From JAYPUG01 sp038117265 (lineage in GTDB: Bacteria; Pseudomonadota; Alphaproteobacteria; UBA6615), in the NCBI GenBank assembly GCA_038117265.1, contig JAYOFO010000104.1, forward strand, positions 1 to 7,083: 7,083 nt of DNA. The letters run 5' to 3'. Positions 1 through 5,740 of the stretch are shown here, piece after piece. Positions within the stretch are counted from its first letter, which is position 1, and every line of letters begins with the position of its first letter. The translations under genes and the position numbers were made by a program. The notes under the pieces were generated by a model, which was not told the origin of the DNA, made no database searches, and worked only from the letters and a program-made list of their open reading frames with translations.

Positions 1-4
1 CGCG

Positions 5-238
5 TCAGAAATCGACGCAGCGCCCGTCGCGTTCCCAGTCGCCGAAGCGGGTGGGCTCGGGCCCCTTGGGGCCGCCGATCTCCTTCGGCTTGCCGTCCTC
101 CGAAGCCACGGAGTCATGGGTGTCGGGCGAGGTTTCCGCGGCATTTTCGGCGGATTTCGGTGCTGTAGTCGCGTTCGCCGGCAATCGCACCCGATAGTTC
201 GGGGCAGCGGCGGGCGTGCTGTCGTCGGTATCGGCCAT
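5..238 (-). CDS. DUF1674 / SdhAF4-like succinate dehydrogenase assembly factor
   Basis: Small soluble protein of 77 aa. The C-terminal block (residues about 56-77) is the DUF1674 signature: a Gly-Pro-Lys-Gly-Pro-Glu-Pro-Thr-Arg-Phe-Gly-Asp-Trp-Glu core followed by a terminal Gly-Arg-Cys-Val-Asp-Phe. The N-terminal half is Ala/Thr/Ser/Pro-rich and probably disordered, which is usual for the family. Eukaryotic and bacterial members (SDHAF4 type) bind the flavinylated SdhA subunit and help it join SdhB during complex II assembly; that role is taken from the family. The frame stays open further upstream, to 352, but the ATG at 238 is the best start. It gives the normal family size, avoids running into the divergent htpX, and lies just behind a promoter-like pair. 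The stop is at 7-5. The gene is divergent from htpX with 62 bp between the starts. Confidence 0.88.
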   Translation of the reverse strand: MADTDDSTPAAAPNYRVRLPANATTAPKSAENAAETSPDTHDSVASEDGKPKEIGGPKGPEPTRFGDWERDGRCVDF

Positions 239-244
239 GGACCT

Positions 245-273
245 GATATGGACCAACGGGCGGCGTTTGCCAA
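245..273 (-). promoter_or_regulatory. Candidate leaderless promoter of the DUF1674 gene
   Basis: Read on the minus strand, TTGGCA (273-268, 5 of 6 matches to the sigma-70 -35) is followed by a 17-nt spacer and CATATC (250-245). Then come 6 nt and the ATG at 238. Transcription starting about 7 nt after the -10 would begin on or next to the start codon. There is no purine-rich Shine-Dalgarno between the -10 and the ATG beyond a short AGG. The element sequences are seen directly; promoter activity and leaderless initiation are inferred. Confidence 0.45.
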
Positions 274-287
274 GGCGAACGCCCGAT

Positions 288-293
288 AAGGAG
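288..293 (+). promoter_or_regulatory. Shine-Dalgarno of htpX
   Basis: AAGGAG lies 7 nt before the GTG at 301. It supports this GTG as the htpX start although no ATG is available nearby. The last bases overlap a GAGTC (291-295), the recognition sequence of the CcrM methyltransferase in alphaproteobacteria. Confidence 0.75.
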
Positions 294-300
294 TCGACGG

Positions 301-1227
301 GTGACATCGAACTATTTCCGCACGGCCCTGCTTCTGGCGGCGATGACGGCACTGTTCATGGTGTGCGGTTTCCTGCTGGCCGGCCAGACCGGCATGCTGA
401 TCGCGCTGGCGTTCGCAGCCGCGATGAACGCGTTCGCCTGGTGGAATTCCGGCGCGGCGGTGCTGCGCTATTACCGGGCCCGCGAGGTCAACGACCCCAC
501 CCACCCGCTTTACCGCATCGTCGCCCAGCTCGCCGACCGTGACGGGTTGCCGATGCCCCGGGTCTACCTGATCGACAACGACCAGCCCAACGCGTTCGCC
601 ACCGGACGCGGGCCCGAGAACGCCGCGGTGGCGGCCACGTCGGGCCTGTTGCGGCTGATGAACGAGCGCGAGGTCGCGGGCGTCATGGCCCACGAACTGG
701 CCCATGTAAAGCACCGCGACACGCTGATCATGACGATCACCGCCACCTTCGCGGGCGCCATCTCGATGCTGGCGAACTTTGCGCTGTTCTTCGGCGGCAG
801 CCGCAACAACCCGCTGGGCATCGTGGGGGTGCTGGCGATGATGATCCTCGCGCCGCTGGCCGCGATGCTGGTGCAGATGGCGATCAGCCGCACCCGCGAA
901 TACGAGGCCGACCGGATGGGCGCGGAGATCTGCGGCAATCCCGACTGGCTGGCCGACGCGCTGGAAAAGCTCGAGGCGGGCACGCGCCGCATCGACAACC
1001 AGGCCGCCGAGCACAATCCGGCGACCGCCCACATGTTCATCGTCAACCCGCTGCACGCCCATAAGCACGACAGCCTGTTCTCGACCCATCCCGCGACCGC
1101 GAACCGGGTGGCGCGGCTCCGGGAAATGTTCAGCAGATCAATGGGTTCGGATCCTTCCGGGGGCGGCGGCACCGCGGGGCCCTGGTCGCGCGGCGGGGGT
1201 CCGCAGCGAGGTCCGTGGTCGCGATGA
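301..1227 (+). CDS. htpX: Protease HtpX, membrane zinc metalloprotease (M48)
   Basis: Inner-membrane zinc endopeptidase of family M48B. HtpX takes part in quality control of damaged or misfolded membrane proteins, alongside FtsH (family knowledge). The 308-aa protein shows two N-terminal hydrophobic segments (residues about 7-27 and 30-47). The HExxH zinc motif is H131-E132-L133-A134-H135, with E132 catalytic. Two more hydrophobic segments follow (about 143-165 and 172-191), then the third-ligand motif E200-Y-E-A-D204, with E200 the expected ligand. A conserved Leu-Phe-Ser-Thr-His-Pro segment lies near residue 260. The start is a GTG with a strong AAGGAG 7 nt upstream. The tail (287-308) is glycine-rich and carries the pentapeptide GPWSR twice; such tails occur in other alphaproteobacterial HtpX proteins. 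It is divergent from the DUF1674 gene, and no convincing promoter of its own was found in the 62-bp gap. Length is near the family norm (about 285-320 aa) and no key residue is missing. Confidence 0.95.
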   Translation: MTSNYFRTALLLAAMTALFMVCGFLLAGQTGMLIALAFAAAMNAFAWWNSGAAVLRYYRAREVNDPTHPLYRIVAQLADRDGLPMPRVYLIDNDQPNAFATGRGPENAAVAATSGLLRLMNEREVAGVMAHELAHVKHRDTLIMTITATFAGAISMLANFALFFGGSRNNPLGIVGVLAMMILAPLAAMLVQMAISRTREYEADRMGAEICGNPDWLADALEKLEAGTRRIDNQAAEHNPATAHMFIVNPLHAHKHDSLFSTHPATANRVARLREMFSRSMGSDPSGGGGTAGPWSRGGGPQRGPWSR

Positions 1228-1256
1228 CCCCGTTGGAACCCCTAAATCTGGGGAAT

Positions 1257-1276
1257 GTATCAACAGATTGTCCACA
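1257..1276 (+). promoter_or_regulatory. Two degenerate DnaA-box-like sequences upstream of gcrA
   Basis: GTATCAACA (1257-1265, two mismatches to TTATNCACA) and TTGTCCACA (1268-1276, one mismatch, A to G at position 3) lie 2 nt apart in the same orientation. They sit in the AT-richer gap between htpX and gcrA, about 30 bp before a candidate -35. In Caulobacter crescentus DnaA activates gcrA transcription, so boxes here make biological sense. Each box is imperfect and the assignment rests on position as much as on sequence. Confidence 0.35.
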
Positions 1277-1305
1277 TCTTGGGCCTGGTACATCATTTTG
1301 TAGTC

Positions 1306-1335
1306 TTGCCCACTTAATCCCACATGATCTAGGCT
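1306..1335 (+). promoter_or_regulatory. Candidate gcrA promoter
   Basis: TTGCCC (1306-1311) is separated by 18 nt from TAGGCT (1330-1335), about 65 nt before the gcrA ATG. TAGG-type hexamers also appear ahead of the small exported gene (TAGGAT, 5705-5710). A TTAA followed 7 nt later by TGAT (1314-1328) lies in the spacer. It is only half of a CtrA site (TTAA-N7-TTAA), so it is not called as one. The match to sigma-70 elements is modest. Confidence 0.35.
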
Positions 1336-1400
1336 CCGAGCCGGGATCGAGGCCGCGAAACCGCGGCCGGCGGGGCTAACTGAAGATCGGGAACCGAAAG

Positions 1401-1874
1401 ATGTCGTGGACGGATGAGCGGGTAACATTGCTGCGCGAATTGTGGGCGAAGGGGCTTTCCGCGAGCCAGATCGCGGTGCAACTGGGCGGTGTCACCCGTA
1501 ACGCCGTCATCGGCAAGGCGCACCGGCTGGGGCTGGAAAGCAGGCCGTCGCCGATCCGCGGGACCGGTTCGGGCTCGCGGCGGCGCAACCGGGCGATCGA
1601 CCGGGCGATCGAGGCCAAGGCACTGCGCGGCACCATGGCCGACGAGGAGATCGGCGGCGAGAAGGTGGTTCCCGAAGGCGGCATGCGCGCGTCGGAAACG
1701 GCCCTGCCGCCCCTGGCGCGCAAGGGCGGCGACGTGAAGGAATGCCTGTGGCCGATCGGCGATCCGGGCGACACCGATTTCCGCTTCTGCGAGGAGGACA
1801 CGGTGCCGGGGCGCCCCTACTGTTCCTCGCATTGCGCGATGGCCTATATCCGCAAGGACAAGTCGGCCGCCTGA
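1401..1874 (+). CDS. gcrA: Cell cycle transcriptional regulator GcrA
   Basis: GcrA is a sigma-70-associated transcription factor. It recruits RNA polymerase to promoters with CcrM-methylated GANTC sites and, in Caulobacter, oscillates opposite CtrA (established family knowledge). The 157-aa protein begins with the typical Met-Ser-Trp-Thr-Asp-Glu-Arg and a helix-turn-helix in residues 1-45, including the conserved Gly-Leu-Ser-Ala-Ser-Gln-Ile and Arg-Asn-Ala-Val-Ile-Gly-Lys-Ala-His-Arg-Leu-Gly. A basic/variable linker (about 46-105) follows. The C-terminal sigma-interacting domain (about 108-152) has the conserved Cys-Leu-Trp-Pro-Ile-Gly (C115), Phe-Cys (C130) and Tyr-Cys-x-x-His-Cys (C141, H144, C145). 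The length is slightly below the roughly 170 aa of the Caulobacter protein, the difference probably falling in the linker. The ATG at 1401 has only a weak purine stretch (GAAAG) before it, but it matches the family N-terminus exactly. A terminator follows, so it appears to be transcribed alone. I do not recall gcrA lying between htpX and rsmB in well-known genomes. Confidence 0.95.
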   Translation: MSWTDERVTLLRELWAKGLSASQIAVQLGGVTRNAVIGKAHRLGLESRPSPIRGTGSGSRRRNRAIDRAIEAKALRGTMADEEIGGEKVVPEGGMRASETALPPLARKGGDVKECLWPIGDPGDTDFRFCEEDTVPGRPYCSSHCAMAYIRKDKSAA

Positions 1875-1903
1875 CACCCGACAGAACGCAACCGCGCTTG
1901 GCT

Positions 1904-1943
1904 GCAGCCGGCCTTCCGGGCCTGCTGCGGCCTTTCGCGTTTT
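1904..1943 (+). terminator. Intrinsic terminator after gcrA
   Basis: GCAGCCGGCC (1904-1913) pairs with GGCCTGCTGC (1919-1928) around a TTCCG loop. This gives a 10-bp stem with one C/T mismatch. A T-rich but interrupted run follows (TTT at 1933-1935, TTTT at 1940-1943). It lies 30 nt after the gcrA stop and ends 16 nt before the rsmB ATG, separating the two transcription units. Confidence 0.65.
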
Positions 1944-1953
1944 AGGGCATAAG
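1925..1953 (+). promoter_or_regulatory. Candidate leaderless promoter of rsmB, inside the terminator
   Basis: CTGCGG (1925-1930), a 17-nt spacer and CATAAG (1948-1953) stand exactly 6 nt before the rsmB ATG. The -35-like hexamer coincides with the descending arm of the gcrA terminator. The only Shine-Dalgarno-like sequence (AGGG, 1944-1947) is 12 nt from the ATG, too far to be good. The hexamers are weak alone; the repeated spacing seen at two other genes in the window supports the call. Confidence 0.35.
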
Positions 1954-1959
1954 ACGGCC

Positions 1960-3261
1960 ATGGCAGACGCCCGAACCGCCGCAACCGACATTCTCGACGC
2001 CGTCCTCGAACGCGATGTCCCCCTCGACGCCGCGCTGGCCGAGCATCGCGGGCTTGCCGCCCTCGATCCGCGTGACCGGGCCCAGGCGCGCCGCCTCGTC
2101 GCCATGGTGCTGCGCCGGATGGGCGAGATCGACCGACGGATCGATGCCTGCCTCGACCGGCCGATTGCCGCGCGCCATGGCCACATACGGAACATCCTGC
2201 GGGCCGGCACGGCCGAACTCGCCTTCCTCGAGACGCCGCACCACGCAGCGGTCGACGCGGCCGTGCGCCAGGCCAGCTGGTACCGGCGCGGGGCCCTGAA
2301 GGGGCTGGTGAATGCCGTCCTGCGCCGGATCGCGCGGGGCGAGACCGACACGCCGGCGGATGCGCCCGACCCGGGCACGGCGAACACCCCGGCCTGGCTG
2401 TTCACGCGCTGGCGCGAGATATACGGCGACGAGACTGCGCGCGCGATCGCCACGGCCCATCTGAGCGAGCCCCCGCTCGACATCACGCTCGCGCGCCGCG
2501 CCGACCCGGCGGAATGGGCCGCCCGGCTCGACGCCGAGATCCTGCCCGGCGGCACCCTGCGCCGGGCCGCGGGCGGGCGCATTTCGGAGCTTCTCGGCTT
2601 CGACGAAGGCATGTGGTGGGTGCAGGATTTCGCGGCCTCCCTGCCGGCCCGGCTGCTGCGCGACGACGCCGGCGCGCGGATCGCCGATCTGTGCGCCGCA
2701 CCCGGCGGCAAGACCCTGCAGATCGCCGACCGCGGCCCGCAGGTCACGGCGGTCGACATCTCGGGCGGACGCCTGGGCCAGCTGCAGGAGAACCTGGCGC
2801 GCACCGGCCTCGACGCCGAGCTGGTGTGCGCCGACGTCGCCCAGTGGCGGCCCGACGCCCCGTTCGACGCGGTGCTGCTGGATGCGCCCTGCACGGCGAC
2901 GGGAACGATCCGCCGGCACCCCGACATCCTCCACCGGCGCAGCGCGGACAACATCCGGCGCGCCGCCATGCTGCAGGACCGGCTGCTGCGCGCCGCGGTC
3001 AACATGGTGCGGCCGGGGGGCACCCTGGTCTATGCCGTGTGTTCGCTCGAGCCCGAAGAGGGCACGGCGCGCATCGATGCGCTGCTCGCATCCGGTGCAC
3101 CCGTCGCGCTCGACCCGCTGATGCCCAACGACTGGCCCGAACTGGACGGGCTCGACCCCGCCGCGATCACGCCCGCAGGCACCTTGCGCACCCTGCCGTG
3201 CCACTGGGCCGAGCGGGGCGGCATGGACGGCTTCTTCGCCGCGCGCCTGATCCGCAGCTGA
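1960..3261 (+). CDS. rsmB: 16S rRNA (cytosine(967)-C(5))-methyltransferase RsmB
   Basis: SAM-dependent enzyme that methylates C967 of 16S rRNA in the small ribosomal subunit; cytoplasmic. The 433-aa protein has an N-terminal NusB-like RNA-binding domain (residues about 1-135, with the Asp-Pro-Arg-Asp-Arg-Ala motif near 35-41). A small linker domain follows (about 145-235), then the Rossmann methyltransferase domain. Motif I is C245-A-A-P-G-G-K251, which binds SAM. Motif IV is D308-A-P-C311. Motif VI is Tyr-Ala-Val-Cys-Ser with C361. In this family the motif VI cysteine (C361) is the nucleophile and the motif IV cysteine (C311) helps release the product; both are present. The family is normally about 430 aa, so it appears full length. 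The ATG at 1960 gives a standard N-terminus but has no good Shine-Dalgarno. A 64-nt gap precedes rpe. No frameshift or missing motif was seen. Confidence 0.95.
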   Translation: MADARTAATDILDAVLERDVPLDAALAEHRGLAALDPRDRAQARRLVAMVLRRMGEIDRRIDACLDRPIAARHGHIRNILRAGTAELAFLETPHHAAVDAAVRQASWYRRGALKGLVNAVLRRIARGETDTPADAPDPGTANTPAWLFTRWREIYGDETARAIATAHLSEPPLDITLARRADPAEWAARLDAEILPGGTLRRAAGGRISELLGFDEGMWWVQDFAASLPARLLRDDAGARIADLCAAPGGKTLQIADRGPQVTAVDISGGRLGQLQENLARTGLDAELVCADVAQWRPDAPFDAVLLDAPCTATGTIRRHPDILHRRSADNIRRAAMLQDRLLRAAVNMVRPGGTLVYAVCSLEPEEGTARIDALLASGAPVALDPLMPNDWPELDGLDPAAITPAGTLRTLPCHWAERGGMDGFFAARLIRS

Positions 3262-3289
3262 GCGCCCGACCGCCCGGCGCCGTCGCGCC

Positions 3290-3319
3290 TTGCGGCGCAT
3301 CGGGAAAATCGGCTACCAG
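3290..3319 (+). promoter_or_regulatory. Candidate leaderless promoter of rpe
   Basis: TTGCGG (3290-3295), an 18-nt spacer and TACCAG (3314-3319) are followed by exactly 6 nt and the ATG at 3326. No Shine-Dalgarno is visible between 3300 and 3325. The -10 is poor by itself (TA at the start, A at position 5). The call rests on the same arrangement recurring ahead of the DUF1674 gene and rsmB. Confidence 0.3.
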
Positions 3320-3325
3320 ACCCTC

Positions 3326-4012
3326 ATGGTCCCGAGCTCCCCGACGGTCAAAATCGCGCCCTCGATCCTCGCCGCGGACTTCGCGAAGCTGGGGGAGGAG
3401 GTCCGCGCGGTCGCGGACGCCGGCGCCGACTGGATCCACATCGACGTGATGGACGGCCACTTCGTACCGAACCTGACCATCGGACCCAGCGCGGTGAAGG
3501 CGCTGCGCGGGCACACCGACCTGCCGTTCGACGTCCACCTGATGATCAGCCCGGTCGACCACATGCTCGACGCGTTCGCCGCGGCGGGCGCCGACATCAT
3601 CTCGCTGCACCCCGAGGCGGGGCCGCACCTGCACCGTTCGCTGCAGACGATCCGCGGGCTTGGCAAGAAGGCCGGCGTGGTGCTGAACCCCGCGACCCCG
3701 GTCGACGAAATCGACCATGTCATGGACATGATCGATCTGGTGCTGGTGATGAGCGTGAACCCCGGCTTCGGCGGCCAGGCCTTCATCGAGAGCCAGCTCG
3801 CCAAGATCGCGACCCTGCGGGCGCGCATCGATGCCCATGTCGCGGCGGGCGGCCAGCCCATCGACCTCGAGGTCGACGGCGGCATCGACGCCGACACCGC
3901 GCCGCGCGCGATCGCCGCCGGCGCCAACGTGCTGGTCGCCGGCACCGCGACGTTCCGCGGCGGGCCCGGCGCCTATGCCGGCAACATCGCCACCATGCGG
4001 GGCGGCGGATGA
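3326..4012 (+). CDS. rpe: Ribulose-phosphate 3-epimerase
   Basis: Interconverts D-ribulose 5-phosphate and D-xylulose 5-phosphate in the pentose phosphate pathway, and in the Calvin cycle where present; cytoplasmic TIM barrel. The 228-aa protein shows the family landmarks in order: Ile-Ala-Pro-Ser-Ile-Leu (10-15), H38-I-D40-V-M-D-G-H, D69-V-H71-L-M, V144-N-P-G-F-G-G-Q151 and V-D184-G-G-I. The metal ligands H38, D40, H71 and D184 are all present, and D40 and D184 are the acid/base pair. The frame can be extended to a TTG at 3290, but the ATG at 3326 gives the standard family N-terminus and length. The stop codon overlaps the start of the next gene (ATGA at 4009-4012), which suggests translational coupling with the heparinase-like gene. 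Confidence 0.95.
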   Translation: MVPSSPTVKIAPSILAADFAKLGEEVRAVADAGADWIHIDVMDGHFVPNLTIGPSAVKALRGHTDLPFDVHLMISPVDHMLDAFAAAGADIISLHPEAGPHLHRSLQTIRGLGKKAGVVLNPATPVDEIDHVMDMIDLVLVMSVNPGFGGQAFIESQLAKIATLRARIDAHVAAGGQPIDLEVDGGIDADTAPRAIAAGANVLVAGTATFRGGPGAYAGNIATMRGGG

Positions 4013-5667
4013 GCGGCGGCGTCTTCCGCGACCTGCGCTACGGGGTCGGCAAGCTCCTCTACGCCACCCCCGTCTACCGCTACACGCTGATCGGCCGCGC
4101 CCCGGCCGACATGGCGATCGTCCCGCCCGACCCGTGGCCCGGCAACGCCGAGCGCGGCAGCGCCATCACGGCGGGGGAGCTGTCCTTCCTGGGCGAGACG
4201 GTGCGCGGCGGCAAGCACGCCTGGCGGCCCGTCGGCATGAGCGATGCGTGGCTCGCCGAGCTGCACGGTTTCGACTGGCTGCGCGACCTGCGCGCGGTGG
4301 GCGGCGATGCCGCACGGCGGCGCGCGCGCGACCTGGTGGGCGACTGGATCGAGCACCAGACCGGCTGGCACGAGATCGCCTGGCGGCCCGACGTCCTGGC
4401 GACCCGACTGTTCGCCTGGCTCGGCCAGCACGACTTCTTCTGCGCCTCGGCGGACGACGAGTACCGGCGCCGCTACCTGGCCGCGCTGGCCCGCCAGATG
4501 CGCCACCTGGCCCGCGTCCTGCCCGGCGGGGTCGAGGGCGCCGGCCTGATCCGCGCCGCCAAGGGGCTGGTCGTCTCCGGCCTGGCGCTGCCGGGCAACG
4601 AGGCGGCGGTGCGTCAGGGGCTGCGAATCCTCGAGCGCGCGACCGAGCGCCAGATCCTGCCCGACGGCGGCCACATCTCGCGCAACCCCGCGATCCAGGC
4701 GGCCGTCCTGCGCGACCTGGTCGACACCCGCAGCGCGCTGCTGGCGGCCGAGGCCGACATCCCGGCGTTCCTGCTGGGCGCGATCGACCGTGCCGCGCCG
4801 TTCCTGCGCATGCTGCGCCACAATGACGGCAAGCTGGCGCTGTTCAACGGCAGTGCGGAGGGCGAGGACTGGCTCATCGACATGCTGCTGGCCCAGGCCG
4901 ACGCGCGCGGCCGGGCGCCGAGCCGCGCACCGCACACCGGCTTCGAGCGGGCCGTCGCCAACCGGACGGTCATGCTGATGGACACCGGCGCACCGCCCCA
5001 GGCGGGGCTCGACACCCATGCCCATGCCGGCACGCTCTCGATCGAGATCTCCATCGGCAAGGAGCGGCTGATCACCAATTGCGGGGCGCGGCCCGGCAAC
5101 CGCGACCCGTGGGCAACGGTGCAGCGTTCGTCGGCCGCCCATTCGACGATGGTGGTCGACGACACCAACTCCTCGGAAATCCTGTCCGACGGCACCTTCG
5201 GGCGCCGGCCCCAGGCGGTGAAGGCCGAGCGCAGCGAGGACGACGGCGCGGTCTGGATCGCCGCCAGCCATGACGGCTACGTCCCGGTGTTCGGCCTGTC
5301 CCACGAGCGCCGGCTCTATATGGCGGCCGGCGGCGACGACATTCGCGGCGAGGACGTTCTCAGCCGGGCCGGGGTCTCGGGCGCGGCGCGGCCGGCGCGC
5401 GGTTTCGCGCTGCGCTTCCACCTGCATCCCGGCGTCCAGGCCTCGCTGGTCCAGAACGGCTCGGCGGTGCTGCTCCGCCTGCCGGGCGGCGTCGGCTGGC
5501 GGCTGATCGCGGAGGGCGGCACCCTGTCGCTGGCCGAGAGCATCTATCTCGGCGACGCCGACGACGTGCGCCGCACCGAACAGATCGTCGTCTCGGGCGC
5601 GCTCGAGGCGGGCGCCACCGCCGCGAAGGTGAAATGGGCGCTCAAACGGGTGCCGAAGAAGGGCTGA
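4009..5667 (+). CDS. Heparinase II/III family protein
   Basis: A 552-aa protein of the heparinase II/III-like family (polysaccharide-lyase fold), common in alphaproteobacteria next to rpe, rsmB or purH. An N-terminal helical (alpha/alpha toroid) region spans about residues 25-305 and is rich in Trp/Arg/Leu segments. The beta-rich heparinase II/III-like domain runs from about 315 to the end and includes the conserved H337-A-H339-A-G-T-L-S segment. The following Asn-Cys-Gly and Ala-His-Ser-Thr segments around 362-382 are also typical. Known family lyases cleave acidic glycans, but no substrate is established for this housekeeping subgroup. I see no signal peptide or membrane helix, so the protein is probably cytoplasmic, which fits poorly with breakdown of an extracellular polymer. 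It overlaps rpe by 4 bp (ATGA) and is probably translated from the same message. Length is normal and no break was found. Function remains unassigned. Confidence 0.85.
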   Translation: MSGGVFRDLRYGVGKLLYATPVYRYTLIGRAPADMAIVPPDPWPGNAERGSAITAGELSFLGETVRGGKHAWRPVGMSDAWLAELHGFDWLRDLRAVGGDAARRRARDLVGDWIEHQTGWHEIAWRPDVLATRLFAWLGQHDFFCASADDEYRRRYLAALARQMRHLARVLPGGVEGAGLIRAAKGLVVSGLALPGNEAAVRQGLRILERATERQILPDGGHISRNPAIQAAVLRDLVDTRSALLAAEADIPAFLLGAIDRAAPFLRMLRHNDGKLALFNGSAEGEDWLIDMLLAQADARGRAPSRAPHTGFERAVANRTVMLMDTGAPPQAGLDTHAHAGTLSIEISIGKERLITNCGARPGNRDPWATVQRSSAAHSTMVVDDTNSSEILSDGTFGRRPQAVKAERSEDDGAVWIAASHDGYVPVFGLSHERRLYMAAGGDDIRGEDVLSRAGVSGAARPARGFALRFHLHPGVQASLVQNGSAVLLRLPGGVGWRLIAEGGTLSLAESIYLGDADDVRRTEQIVVSGALEAGATAAKVKWALKRVPKKG

Positions 5668-5676
5668 TCCCGCGGC

Positions 5677-5692
5677 TGTGACTTGCGTCACA
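5677..5692. promoter_or_regulatory. CRP-type palindrome (TGTGA-N6-TCACA)
   Basis: TGTGACTTGCGTCACA is a perfect 6-bp inverted repeat around TTGC. Its ends match the classical CRP/CAP consensus TGTGA-N6-TCACA exactly. It starts 10 nt after the heparinase-like stop codon and overlaps the -35-like TTGCGT of the small exported gene. Binding there would more likely repress, or activate from an overlapping position. The palindrome is seen directly. The binding protein (a Crp/Fnr-family regulator) is inferred. Confidence 0.55.
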
Positions 5693-5710
5693 TCCCCCGC
5701 CCTTTAGGAT
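5683..5710 (+). promoter_or_regulatory. Candidate promoter of the small exported gene
   Basis: TTGCGT (5683-5688), a 16-nt spacer and TAGGAT (5705-5710, 4 of 6 matches to TATAAT). Transcription would start near 5717, leaving a short leader that includes the strong GGAGG (5727-5731). The -35 lies within the CRP-type palindrome. Confidence 0.4.
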
Positions 5711-5740
5711 CGCTACATCTACGGTCGGAGGGGCGCAGAC

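Noticed and set aside
1239..1253. CCCC-TAAATCT-GGGG hairpin after htpX as a terminator
   Set aside because: Only a 4-bp stem with a 7-nt loop and no T-run after it.
1314..1328. CtrA box upstream of gcrA (TTAA-N7-TGAT)
   Set aside because: Only the first half matches TTAA-N7-TTAA; two of four bases in the second half are wrong.
1329..3023. 564-aa open frame on the minus strand opposite gcrA and rsmB
   Set aside because: Ser/Arg/Ala-rich with no family motif. It lies opposite two clearly conserved genes and is open only because stop codons are rare in GC-rich DNA.
3285..3298. GCGCC-TTGC-GGCGC hairpin between rsmB and rpe as a terminator
   Set aside because: The 5-bp stem has no U-tract. It is short enough to occur by chance in GC-rich DNA.
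3290..3325. TTG at 3290 as the rpe start (240 aa)
   Set aside because: It adds 12 residues not typical of the family, and the ATG at 3326 matches the usual N-terminus.
2514..3449. 311-aa plus-strand frame overlapping rsmB and rpe
   Set aside because: Arg/Pro/Ala low-complexity out-of-frame reading of two well-supported genes.
3973..5691. 572-aa open frame on the minus strand opposite the heparinase-like gene
   Set aside because: Antisense shadow: low-complexity composition and no domain, while the plus strand has a conserved full-length protein.
5677..5692. PpsR/CrtJ or FixK/FNR site instead of CRP
   Set aside because: PpsR needs TGT-N12-ACA, but here the spacing is N10. FNR/FixK sites are TTGAT-N4-ATCAA. 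The sequence fits TGTGA-N6-TCACA.
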